From Thalassomonas sp. RHCl1 (GTDB lineage Bacteria > Pseudomonadota > Gammaproteobacteria > Enterobacterales > Alteromonadaceae): a stretch of DNA of 64,000 nucleotides. Numbering within the stretch: the stretch's first letter is position 1; the number at the start of each line of letters is the position of its first letter. Made by a program: the position numbers and the translations under genes. The notes under the pieces are model-generated. The model was not told where the DNA came from. It worked only from the letters and a program-made list of their open reading frames with translations, and made no database searches. Positions 1-7,063 of this stretch are shown here, piece after piece. The stretch is taken from positions 434,001 through 498,000 of the forward strand of contig NZ_CANDNZ010000001.1 in the NCBI RefSeq assembly GCF_947387555.1. The letters are read 5' to 3'.

Positions 1-21
1 CAAATTAGAAGAGAATAAAAC

Positions 22-696
22 ATGTTTACCGGAATAATTGAAGCGACCGGCCGACTGTCGGCAATAAACGTCAATAGCCAGGGCGCCCGTGTGGTTGTAC
101 AAAGCGGCGATTTGGATATGAGCGATGTCCGCCTGGGCGATTCAATTGCCACCAATGGCGTGTGTTTAACGGTTGTTGCCTTTGACAGCAGCAGCTTTAG
201 CGCCGATGTTTCAACCGAAACCCTAAAACGTACCGGTTTTGTTGATTACAAAGTAGGCACTGAAGTGAACCTGGAAAAAGCCATGCTCGCCAGCACCCGT
301 TTTGGCGGCCATATGGTGTCTGGGCATGTTGATGCCCTGAGCCAGGTAATATCGATAGAGCACAAGGGCAACAGCATAGATTACTGGCTGGCGATGCCGG
401 CGGACTTAGCTCCTTATATTGCCGAGAAAGGCTCGGTAACCATTGATGGCGTCAGCCTGACGGTAAACGGCTTAACGGCGGACAGTTTCCGCATTACCAT
501 AGTGCCCCATACCCAGCAGGAAACCATTATCAAATCTTATCAGGCCGGCACCCGGGTGAACCTGGAAGTAGACTTGATCGCCCGTTACCTTGAACGTTTA
601 TTGCTGGCCAGAAGCGGTGAATTAACCCCTGAAGCGACAAGCAAACCGTCCGGGGTGACCGAAGAATTACTAAAAAAATCCGGGTTTCTTTCTTAA
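22..696 (+). CDS. ribE: Riboflavin synthase, alpha subunit
   Basis: Converts two molecules of 6,7-dimethyl-8-ribityllumazine into riboflavin plus the pyrimidinedione, the last step of riboflavin synthesis, in the cytosol as a trimer. The protein begins with the family-typical MFTGIIEATG and contains the two internally related lumazine-binding repeats (about residues 1-97 and 98-197; the second carries GSVTIDGVSLTVN). At 224 residues it is the normal length. An AGAAGAGAA stretch lies ahead of the ATG. It is followed 88 bases later by ribB(X), so the two probably form an operon whose upstream part (ribD in relatives) is outside the window. No unusual feature. Confidence 0.97.
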   Translation: MFTGIIEATGRLSAINVNSQGARVVVQSGDLDMSDVRLGDSIATNGVCLTVVAFDSSSFSADVSTETLKRTGFVDYKVGTEVNLEKAMLASTRFGGHMVSGHVDALSQVISIEHKGNSIDYWLAMPADLAPYIAEKGSVTIDGVSLTVNGLTADSFRITIVPHTQQETIIKSYQAGTRVNLEVDLIARYLERLLLARSGELTPEATSKPSGVTEELLKKSGFLS

Positions 697-784
697 CCAG
701 GAAAGCAATACCGGGAAAATAGAATATAGCAAAACAACAACAAGCACTTAAATTATCTTATAGCTTAAAAATTAAGAGGTTGGC

Positions 785-1894
785 ATGCAATTAAATACCC
801 CGCAGGAGATTATCGACGATATTGCTCAGGGTAAAATGGTTATTTTAATGGATGATGAAGATCGCGAAAATGAAGGCGATTTCATCATGGCCGCAGAAAA
901 AGTCACCCCGGAAGCCATTAACTTTATGGCAACCCATGGCCGTGGTTTGATTTGCATGCCGATGACACTGGAAAAATGCCGCAAGTTGAAATTGCCCCTG
1001 ATGGTAGACAACAACAACGCCCAGTTCAGCACCAACTTTACCGTGTCGATTGAAGCGGCGGAAGGGGTGACCACAGGAATTTCTGCCTCAGACCGGGCGA
1101 AAACGGTACTGGCGGCCGCGGCTAAAGATGCCGATCATATGTCGATAGTGCAGCCGGGGCATATCTTCCCGCTGATGGCACAAGACGGCGGCGTACTTAA
1201 CCGCGCCGGTCATACCGAAGCAGGTGTTGATCTGGCTCGTATGGCAGGGCTTGAGCCAAGTGCGGTAATTGTTGAGATCTTAAATGAAGACGGCACCATG
1301 GCCCGTCGTCCCGATCTGGAACTGATTGCCCAGAAACACGGTTTAAAAATGGGCACCATTGCCGATTTGATCGAACACCGTAATGCCACCGAAACCACAA
1401 TAGAAAAAGTTTCAACCTGTAAATTGCCAACGGCTTACGGTGACTTTGACTTGACCGTTTTTCAGGACACCATAGACGGCCAGGCCCATTTTGCCCTGAC
1501 CAAAGGAGAAATTAAGGCGGATGAGCCGACCTTGGTACGTGTTCACCTGGAAAATACCTTCCGCGATTTGCTCTTTAGCCAGCGCGAAAGCGTTGCCAAG
1601 TGGCCTATCGCTCATGCCATGGAAAAAATTGGTAAAGAGGGCGGGGTGCTGGTGCTGTTAGGCAAGCATGAATCGCCGCTGGAGCTGATTGCCCAGACCC
1701 AGAAATATGCCAAGCAGGATGCCGGAGAGGTGGTTAAAGAAGTACAGCGCCATGTTGGCTCCCGTAATGTCGGGGTTGGCTCGCAAATTCTCTCTAGCTT
1801 AGGGGTCAGTAAAATGCGCCTGCTGAGCTCGCAAACCAAATATCACTCCCTGTCTGGTTTTGGCCTGGAAGTGGTGGAATATATTCCGGAATAA
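785..1894 (+). CDS. ribB: 3,4-dihydroxy-2-butanone-4-phosphate synthase with degenerate GTP cyclohydrolase II domain (RibBX type)
   Basis: The N-terminal ~200 residues are a full DHBP synthase (ribulose 5-phosphate to DHBP plus formate): the acidic loop [11 protein letters not shown] and HTEAGVDL are intact. The C-terminal ~165 residues align in position with GTP cyclohydrolase II, but where the active enzyme has three zinc-binding cysteines and the GSxRCDCG stretch this protein reads [12 protein letters not shown] and has none of them, so GTP cyclohydrolase activity is not expected. Such fused, inactive-C-terminus proteins (RibBX) are known in gammaproteobacteria. AAGAGG precedes the ATG. 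It ends at a strong terminator; the usual next genes ribH and nusB are not here. A true RibA must be encoded elsewhere. Confidence 0.95.
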   Translation: MQLNTPQEIIDDIAQGKMVILMDDEDRENEGDFIMAAEKVTPEAINFMATHGRGLICMPMTLEKCRKLKLPLMVDNNNAQFSTNFTVSIEAAEGVTTGISASDRAKTVLAAAAKDADHMSIVQPGHIFPLMAQDGGVLNRAGHTEAGVDLARMAGLEPSAVIVEILNEDGTMARRPDLELIAQKHGLKMGTIADLIEHRNATETTIEKVSTCKLPTAYGDFDLTVFQDTIDGQAHFALTKGEIKADEPTLVRVHLENTFRDLLFSQRESVAKWPIAHAMEKIGKEGGVLVLLGKHESPLELIAQTQKYAKQDAGEVVKEVQRHVGSRNVGVGSQILSSLGVSKMRLLSSQTKYHSLSGFGLEVVEYIPE

Positions 1895-1924
1895 ACTTAT
1901 CTGTCACGCATAGTTTATTCGATA

Positions 1925-1980
1925 TTACGTCGTTTATACGCTCTTAAAGAAGAGTCTGTAAACGACGTTTTTATTTCTTT
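1925..1980 (+). terminator. Intrinsic terminator after ribB
   Basis: A 10-bp perfect stem (1927-1936 with 1959-1968) encloses a second small stem (ctctt/aagag) and is followed by a T-rich run. It closes the ribE-ribB unit and marks the point where the conserved rib operon order stops. Confidence 0.85.
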
Positions 1981-2049
1981 GCTGCAAACCTCTTGCTGAT
2001 TACATTTTACTTTTACCTTCCTTTTGACCCTCAGATAATGGAAAAATTA

Positions 2050-2712
2050 ATGAAACAGATCCTATCTATATTGGTAATACTTGTGCTTTCCGGCTGTGTT
2101 TCTACCGCTGAAAAGATGGAGAGCATAGTTGAAAATATTCCGGAACAAGAACGAGCCTATGTTTTAGGTAAATTTAGTATTCAATGCAGGCCGTCGGGGA
2201 ATGACTGTGACCAGGTCTTCAATTCATTGTCTTTATTTTATCGGGACACTAAGGGGAAGGACTTCCCCGGCACACTAAACTCAACATCCGGTGCTATGTT
2301 TGGCAAAGACACCACCTTTGATTTTATCAGCCCTGAAAATCAGGAAAAGGGCTTTTATTTTTGTCAGGCTGTACCGGCAAGTGAATACGCTTTTTATACT
2401 TACCGCTATTATAACTTTGCCAATGGTGGAAGTGGTTATTCGTTAAATAAAGAAGGTTTTTTTGATTTGCCTTTTACTGCAAACTCAAAACAGCTAACGC
2501 TGCTCGGCGAACTTAAATTAACAACCAATAAGGGAGAAAACTTATTCGGGATGGATATTTACGGGCCGGGGCAAGTCATAATGAAAAAAATCTCGGATAA
2601 GGAAATTGCATTGGCTGTTAAAAAGTGCCCTTCATCTGTAAGGGATTTCAAGCTGATTGTTACTGATTTTAAAGCTAATGATCACCCACTTATTACCAGG
2701 CATACCGATTAA
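2050..2712 (+). CDS. Putative lipoprotein of unknown function
   Basis: The reading frame is open from a TTG at 1993, but the start at 2050 gives a classical lipoprotein signal: MKQILSILVILVLSGC, with lipobox LSGC and Cys as the first mature residue; a weak GGA lies seven bases ahead. The mature protein (about 205 residues) contains several cysteines (QCRPSGNDC, FYFCQA, KKCPSS) and a Gly/Tyr-rich middle. No family was recognised. It lies alone between two terminators at the left edge of the accessory region. Export and lipidation are well supported; function is not. Confidence 0.75.
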   Translation: MKQILSILVILVLSGCVSTAEKMESIVENIPEQERAYVLGKFSIQCRPSGNDCDQVFNSLSLFYRDTKGKDFPGTLNSTSGAMFGKDTTFDFISPENQEKGFYFCQAVPASEYAFYTYRYYNFANGGSGYSLNKEGFFDLPFTANSKQLTLLGELKLTTNKGENLFGMDIYGPGQVIMKKISDKEIALAVKKCPSSVRDFKLIVTDFKANDHPLITRHTD

Positions 2713-3101
2713 GCGGCATATATTGCCACAATTTACCTGGATACAGCGCTATTAGCTGCCGGATTGTAAATAAAGCGTCGTTAATATACTCTCATGCCGG
2801 GAGTTTGTTGCGGCGTTTTTCTTTTTCTGCGCTTAAAACTTACCTTTGAAAATCTGTTCTTTTTGTGGGCAACAACACCATAAATCCTGCCTTAATTTAA
2901 TGGCAAAAAAGTCTGTTCTACTGTCGATTTAACCAGCTTTTTAAGCTTTAATTAAAGGTGCAACCCACCCCAAAAGGAGGTCGCCTATCTCAGTATTTCT
3001 CATGTCTTTATGGTTATAAACCAGCTGTAATTTAAGTCGCAACCCCTGAGTGCAAGCACACCCAGAGGTCGCTAACCACAACGAACTTAGCGGAGTACGT
3101 C
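2713..3101. other. Non-coding stretch with duplicated motif upstream of the symE-like gene
   Basis: No credible gene. A wobble-rich hairpin with a T-run (2772-2825) probably terminates the lipoprotein transcript. Further right two related segments occur: 2960-2984 and 3039-3072 both start GCAACCC and end GAGGTCGC, separated by about 55 bases. The second sits inside the presumed 5' untranslated region of the SymE-like gene. In known symE systems this region is covered by an antisense RNA (SymR); a minus-strand RNA here is possible but nothing in the sequence proves it. Confidence 0.5.
2772..2825 (+). terminator. Probable intrinsic terminator after the lipoprotein gene
   Basis: aaagcgtcg (2772-2780) can pair, with two G-U pairs, with cggcgtttt (2811-2819); an inner actc/gagt pair lies in the loop, and the T-run continues to 2825. 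Confidence 0.6.
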
Positions 3102-3440
3102 ATGGCTGAATATCATCATACGTCAGAGTTTTGCCTGGCAAAAGTAAAATATCCCATTTATCGACAACTTACCGTGCTGGAAACTGTTTGTGAAACGGCA
3201 GTGAAAGTACGCGGTATCGGTATTAACTATCAACCTGTTAATCTTGAACCTTGCCTTGTGCTTCGGGGAAAGTGGCTACGGGTGGCTGGTTTTCAAGTGG
3301 GGCAAAAGGTACAGCTTGTGGTCAACCCGGGGGAGGTGTTCATCACCCCTAAACATATCACTTCTGAACAAGTCATTGCTAAGCAAACTGACTTGACACC
3401 GTCTGATGAAAGGGATGAAGCAGGACAGGCGAAAGGCTAG
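3102..3440 (+). CDS. SymE-like type I toxin-antitoxin family protein
   Basis: A 112-residue protein whose core reads LRGKWLRVAGF then VGQKVQLVVNPGEVFITP, the RGKWL-x2-AGF signature of the SymE family (an AbrB-fold toxin of the E. coli SOS-induced SymE/SymR type I system). Length matches SymE. GGAG at 3092-3095 is six bases ahead of the ATG. It stands alone, flanked by terminators, downstream of a duplicated 5' motif (2960-3072). In the known system translation is blocked by an antisense RNA; no LexA box was identified here. Toxicity is inferred from family only; some SymE relatives are thought to be nucleic-acid-binding proteins or RNA-cleaving enzymes. Confidence 0.8.
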   Translation: MAEYHHTSEFCLAKVKYPIYRQLTVLETVCETAVKVRGIGINYQPVNLEPCLVLRGKWLRVAGFQVGQKVQLVVNPGEVFITPKHITSEQVIAKQTDLTPSDERDEAGQAKG

Positions 3441-3477
3441 TTTTTAAGGCAATTAAAAGCTTTGAAACAAGGGGATT

Positions 3478-3517
3478 AAGCTACTGTCTCTAAAGCAGAT
3501 GCAGTAGCTTTTTTATG
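3478..3517 (+). terminator. Intrinsic terminator after symE-like gene
   Basis: Perfect 9-bp stem aagctactg (3478-3486) / cagtagctt (3502-3510) followed by a T-run. Confidence 0.85.
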
Positions 3518-3837
3518 TTTTCACGATATGCCCGGGGTGTCAAAAATAGTGATGACATATTATCGTTTTATCTTTAAAGAGGGGTTGTCTTTTTATACCG
3601 GCTGTTCGGGAGTTCAAAAAACTTTGTTTGACGTCATTGCTGGATATTGTCATGAATATAAAGTTTATTGGCAGAACATTTCCATTCTAAGTTTACTTGA
3701 TGTTTGTTTGATTATTGTTTGTTTTTTGTTTAAAGTATGTTGTTTTAATGTTTAGGGTTACTGTATGATATTTGAACTTGCCTATATTGGTGCAAGTCAT
3801 TATTAGAACTTAAACTACTGAATAAAAGGAACTTTAT

Positions 3838-4038
3838 ATGAGCTTAAAAGTAAAAGCATTCTTAACCGTATCTTTAATTTCTCTTTTAAATATTTCTCTG
3901 CCTGCGTCTGCTGAAACTATTAGCTGTACATTCGATGACGGCAGTGGCCACTTTGAGGCGGTTACTGATGACTATGATCAAGGAACTCGACTAGCAGAAC
4001 TTTGTATAGGTCTTGGGGGAACTCCAACCTTTAGCTAG
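3838..4038 (+). CDS. Small secreted protein of unknown function
   Basis: A 66-residue product with a clear Sec signal peptide (MSLKVKAFLTVSLISLLN, cleavage expected after PASA) leaving a mature peptide of about 40 residues that begins ETISCTFDDGSGHFEA and has two cysteines, which could form one disulfide. A good AAGGA site sits just ahead of the ATG. Not recognised. Small cysteine-bearing secreted peptides next to accessory cassettes may be effectors or remnants; nothing more can be read from the sequence. Confidence 0.65.
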   Translation: MSLKVKAFLTVSLISLLNISLPASAETISCTFDDGSGHFEAVTDDYDQGTRLAELCIGLGGTPTFS

Positions 4039-4409
4039 TGTATTTATTAAGCTGCTACAGTTATTGCAATCTTATTTTGTTGCGAGATAAATTCAGGTAG
4101 CTGCTCTGTCATCAGCAGGTTCATGGCTTTTAATGCATGTATTCCCTGCTGTATGGCTGTTTTAATGTCGCAGTGTACACGGCGGACACCTGTAAACTTC
4201 CTTCACCGTCAGAAGTACCCCTATATTTTTTGATTCATCTTAATCATGCAAAGTGAATGCAAGATACCCCAAAATTAAATAATTGATTTTTACCTGAGCT
4301 TAATAAGTTCTTGGTTGTCCAATGTTATCGAGGAAAATAATAGCTAGCCGCTATGCGTCTAAAAAGCTATTATTCACCTATTATCAAAGTGTTAGGTGTT
4401 TAGACGTAA
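4039..4409. other. Intergenic stretch ahead of the cassette region
   Basis: Apart from the minus-strand remnant, it contains a perfect 10-bp inverted repeat, aataatagct (4336-4345) / agctattatt (4365-4374), followed by GTTAGGTG at 4391. The latter resembles the right-hand core site of an attC and marks the start of the first candidate cassette (TTAGGTG from 4392). Confidence 0.45.
4047..4205 (-). pseudogene. Possible C-terminal remnant of an unidentified gene
   Basis: On the minus strand an open frame of about 50 codons, containing TAIQQGIHALKAMNLLMTEQ and ending at a TAA (4047-4049), has protein-like composition but no start codon or ribosome site and is preceded by an in-frame TGA near 4207. 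It looks like the tail of a decayed gene, perhaps of a mobile element, left at the edge of the cassette region. Identity is not recognised and the call is tentative. Confidence 0.3.
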
Positions 4410-5123
4410 ATGGATATTCACGAGAATAAAATAGAAAGTGTTTCTCAGTACATTGCAATGATGGAGAGAGGTCCTTCAGAATTTTATAGAGGGCAATCCC
4501 AAGATTGGCCTTTACTTCCTTCCCTATCTCGAATTTCGCATGGTCATATCCCTGATTTATCAGTTTTGGAACTTGATATTTTAAGGGAATTCAAAAGGCT
4601 TTCGCTGCCATATTTTGAAAATGTACCTAAAGGAAATGCGGAATGGGTGATACATGCACAACATTATGGATTACCAACCAGGTTATTAGACTGGACATCA
4701 AACCCTTTAAAGGCCTTATACTTTGCCGTGGAGAACTTAGATGAAGATAATGATGGTGTCGTATGGAGTATTGATCCATTTAACATTGAGTACGAAATAA
4801 ATGAGCCTAACTTGAGTACATCGCAGCATTATTTTTTTCGCCCCTCGCATTTGAATTTAAGAATAACTTCGCAAGAGAGTTATTTCTTAGTATTTCCTCT
4901 AGAAGAGGGAGAAACTATGTTAAAGCCTTTAAATGAGTTGTTTTTGGAGCAATCTCAGAGGGGAGAATATGGGATGGTTGAAAAAATGACTATACCCAAG
5001 GAGCTAAAATCTGATTTCAAAGCAACTCTCGATGGCCTGGGTATAAATAAGTTGAGCATATATCCTGGTTTAGAGGGGGTTGTTGAGTCTGTGAAAGACT
5101 ATTTCGCAATTAAAAATGCCTGA
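4410..5123 (+). CDS. FRG-domain protein
   Basis: The 237-residue protein carries the FRG domain: FYRGQSQDWPLLPSLSR near residues 24-40, followed by HAQHYGLPTRLLDWTSNP and ALYFAV near residues 87-112. FRG proteins (named for the Phe-Arg-Gly motif) are widespread in accessory and defence-associated DNA; their biochemical activity is not settled. The gene starts with ATG 18 bases after a candidate cassette boundary (4391/4392), and its TGA stop lies inside the left end of the attC-like site that follows. Codon use is AT-rich compared with the backbone genes, consistent with transfer. Likely cytosolic; no signal peptide. Confidence 0.8.
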   Translation: MDIHENKIESVSQYIAMMERGPSEFYRGQSQDWPLLPSLSRISHGHIPDLSVLELDILREFKRLSLPYFENVPKGNAEWVIHAQHYGLPTRLLDWTSNPLKALYFAVENLDEDNDGVVWSIDPFNIEYEINEPNLSTSQHYFFRPSHLNLRITSQESYFLVFPLEEGETMLKPLNELFLEQSQRGEYGMVEKMTIPKELKSDFKATLDGLGINKLSIYPGLEGVVESVKDYFAIKNA

Positions 5124-5196
5124 CAAAACCATCAACGAACGCACACTTTGTGTGCTGGACCTCACTACGCTCGGCCCATTATGGCAGCGTTATACA
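5118..5196 (+). repeat. attC-like site 1
   Basis: 79 bases from GCCTGAC (overlapping the FRG stop codon) to G|TTATACA (5189/5190). It contains a GCACAC/GTGTGC hairpin (about 5141-5155) and CGCT/AGCG pairing near the right end. The left end matches the start of its own cassette (GTTAGGT at 4391) at 5 of 7 positions. Confidence 0.5.
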
Positions 5197-5210
5197 TCAA
5201 GGAGAGGATA

Positions 5211-5567
5211 GTGAATAAATCTGAAATTAAGGAGTTTTTGAATGATTTAAACCAACAATTTGAAGCTGCGTTTAAGTTATTTGATGAACCTATGGAAGGC
5301 TTGTCACCGAAGGAGAATCTAAAATTAATTTCAGATAAATATTCTATTTTGAAAGAACAAGTTGGAACATACAACCTTAAACTTCAAAAACTTCACCGTA
5401 ATCAGAAGCTAAGTAATGATGAAGTTCACTTTTTATTGCCAGCTATCAATACTATAGCACTGCACTGTACTGCCAGAAAAGGGGCTATGGATAAAGTTGC
5501 GTTGAGCTCTTCACTCTATGATGCCCAAGATTATTGCACTTACTACATAGGTGAAATTGATGTATAA
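5211..5567 (+). CDS. Cassette-encoded 118-residue protein of unknown function
   Basis: The frame is open from 5148, but that upstream part lies in the attC-like site. The GTG at 5211 is preceded by AGGAGAGG at the right distance and is chosen as start. The product is acidic, soluble and largely alpha-helical in appearance (EIKEFLNDLNQQFEAAF...), without signal peptide or recognised motif. It is the only gene in a 439-bp unit bounded by two cassette junctions (5190 and 5628); its TAA stop overlaps the left end of attC-like site 2. Function unknown. Confidence 0.75.
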   Translation: MNKSEIKEFLNDLNQQFEAAFKLFDEPMEGLSPKENLKLISDKYSILKEQVGTYNLKLQKLHRNQKLSNDEVHFLLPAINTIALHCTARKGAMDKVALSSSLYDAQDYCTYYIGEIDV

Positions 5568-5636
5568 CAAGCACAATCACGCGGAGCAATTTTCCGCTAT
5601 AGCTCCAAGCTGCCCGGTGTTGCGGGCGTTATATGT
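5561..5636 (+). repeat. attC-like site 2
   Basis: 76 bases from TGTATAAC (5561-5568) to GCG|TTATATG (junction 5628/5629). Inner pairing includes GGAGC/GCTCC and CAA-t-CAC with GTGTTG, the unpaired t resembling the extrahelical base that gives attC sites their strand bias. The left end is the exact reverse complement of the first bases of its cassette at 5189-5196. Confidence 0.7.
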
Positions 5637-5662
5637 AATGCTTAATGAATGAGAAGGATTCT

Positions 5663-6220
5663 ATGTTTCATAAAATGATTATAGCCATCGCATTATTCGG
5701 TAGTGCTCAGGCTCTATCTCAGCCGACATCTCCGCAATATCTTCAATTAAAAGACCGCTTGGATCGCCCTAGTGATGGTTACTGTTTAGATGTGGTAGGC
5801 AGTGGAAAACATATCCGACTGGATATGCCGCTTACTGCACACAATTGCAAAGGGCCTCAAGTGTACGCAGACGAAGTTGTCCAACACAGAAGTGATCAAA
5901 GCTTGTATTTCCCTGCCTATGATGGCTGTGTCACGGCTATGGGAATAAACGATAAGGCTTTATCCGGTAGCGCACTGATGCTTAAGCCTTGTGGTGTCGA
6001 ACAACCGTTTTTGAATGCAAAGAAATTTCAAAAATTTGAATTTAATACTAAGGGACAAGTTAAGCTTGTTGGCAGTCAACTTTGTTTAGTGTCAGGAGCT
6101 GAATCACACACAACATATAGCCTTGCTCATAGGTGGAGAAGTCTATTTTTACTACCTTGTGCAGAGGCTAAAATTGAACATAGTGTCTGGAGTCTTGTGC
6201 CTGCTGGGTATAACAAGTAA
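5663..6220 (+). CDS. Secreted beta-trefoil (ricin-type) lectin-like protein
   Basis: A start at 5663 (AAGGA four bases ahead) gives a Sec signal peptide, MFHKMIIAIALFGSAQALS, and a mature protein of about 165 residues. Three similar segments each pair cysteines: GYCLDVVGSGKHIRLDM...HNC, GCVTAMG...LSGSALMLKPC, and LCLVSGAES...LFLLPC. This threefold pattern with the CLDV/CVTA/CLVS starts is that of a ricin B-type beta-trefoil; sugar binding is likely but unproven. An earlier in-frame ATG at 5645 lacks a ribosome site and would spoil the signal. It lies between two candidate cassette junctions (5629 and 6293). Confidence 0.65.
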   Translation: MFHKMIIAIALFGSAQALSQPTSPQYLQLKDRLDRPSDGYCLDVVGSGKHIRLDMPLTAHNCKGPQVYADEVVQHRSDQSLYFPAYDGCVTAMGINDKALSGSALMLKPCGVEQPFLNAKKFQKFEFNTKGQVKLVGSQLCLVSGAESHTTYSLAHRWRSLFLLPCAEAKIEHSVWSLVPAGYNK

Positions 6221-6244
6221 TACATATGCTCACTATAGATGGAG

Positions 6245-6300
6245 CATATAACAAGGCGCTGTAATCGACTGCCAAAAGTGGCTGAGCGCGGGGTTAGGGG
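6245..6300 (+). repeat. attC-like site 3
   Basis: 56 bases from CATATAAC (6245-6252) to G|TTAGGGG (junction 6293/6294), with internal GCGCT/AGCGC and GCCA/TGGC pairing. This is the size and layout of a classical short attC. Its left end is the exact reverse complement of GTTATATG at 5628-5635, the start of its own cassette. Confidence 0.75.
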
Positions 6301-6362
6301 GCAGAGTTACCCATATTTAGTGGACACCTTCTCTATAGGGTTAAGTTTGGAGGGGAAATATC

Positions 6363-6806
6363 GTGGCAAAAGTTAAACACCAGGTAGGCATCGACGGCAC
6401 TATCGAGCAGGTTTTTTCAACGCTAACAACGAATGAAGGCTTTGCTGGTTGGTGGGCATCTTCTGCAACAATTAGCCCAGAGATTGGCGGGAAGATAGCT
6501 TTAACATTCGACAACTTAACGACCTTGTACTTCGAATATCAAGATATTCTAGAAAATGAAAAAGTAGCCATTCTCTGTACAGGCGGGACTGGTGCCTGGC
6601 AAGATTCTGAACTTCTATTTGAATTGGTTCAAGCCAGCGATCAAGTATATCTGACATTAACACATACGAATGAAGCATCTAGTGAAGATGAATTTTTGTA
6701 CTTTAGTACAAAGTGGACTTGCTACTTACTTAGCCTTAGAGACTTTGTGGAAACAGGCAGAGGCAGGCCCTATCCCAATGATATTAAGATCCATGTCGGG
6801 GATTAG
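6363..6806 (+). CDS. SRPBCC / AHSA1-like START-fold protein
   Basis: A 147-residue soluble protein beginning VKHQVGIDGTIEQVFSTLTT, followed by GFAGWWASSATISPEIGGKIALTF, the pattern of the SRPBCC (Bet v1-like, AHSA1/activator of Hsp90 ATPase C-terminal) family, and ending with the typical KWTCYLLSLRDFVETGRG helix. These proteins bind hydrophobic ligands in a helix-grip pocket; the specific ligand cannot be inferred. Start is GTG, strongly supported by GGAGGGG seven bases upstream. It is the only gene of its candidate cassette. Confidence 0.85.
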   Translation: MAKVKHQVGIDGTIEQVFSTLTTNEGFAGWWASSATISPEIGGKIALTFDNLTTLYFEYQDILENEKVAILCTGGTGAWQDSELLFELVQASDQVYLTLTHTNEASSEDEFLYFSTKWTCYLLSLRDFVETGRGRPYPNDIKIHVGD

Positions 6807-6813
6807 CGCGCAG

Positions 6814-6910
6814 AATAACAAGAGAACATAGCTGAATACCCATAAACTGGTGATAGCAAAAACTTGCTAGCTTGAATGAGTTTATGAATGTTCAAGTCTG
6901 GCGTCTATGA
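6814..6910 (+). repeat. Long attC-like palindrome 4 (degenerate)
   Basis: AATAACAAG (from 6814) opens a ~97-base imperfect palindrome with two clear stems, cataaact/agtttatg and, nested inside, tagcaa/ttgcta, and closes at GGCG|TCTATGA (6903/6904). The left end does not match the start of its own cassette well (GTTATT against GTTAGG), so this is a weaker site than 2 and 3. It resembles the longer, VCR-like class. Confidence 0.4.
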
Positions 6911-7063
6911 AGGCACTTTTGTTGCTGATAATACGCTTTTGGTGAATAGGTTTACAGCCTGATTTTTCTCCAATATAAAGCAGTAGCTGCAGCCAGATCG
7001 AACTTGCTTTTTTCGATACTTGAACCACACTTGTGCGATAAATGTGCATAGATGAGAATAATA

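Noticed and set aside
696-784. Possible FMN riboswitch ahead of ribB
   Set aside because: The 88-base spacer is too short and lacks the conserved RFN stems.
3528-3755. 75-codon open frame after the symE-like gene
   Set aside because: It starts inside a terminator-proximal region, has no ribosome site, and its Cys/Phe/Val-rich end looks like translated AT-rich DNA.
6314-6345. Insertion-sequence end (tagtggacacc) before the SRPBCC gene
   Set aside because: A ggacacct string also appears near 4172, but no terminal inverted repeat pair, target duplication or transposase could be established.
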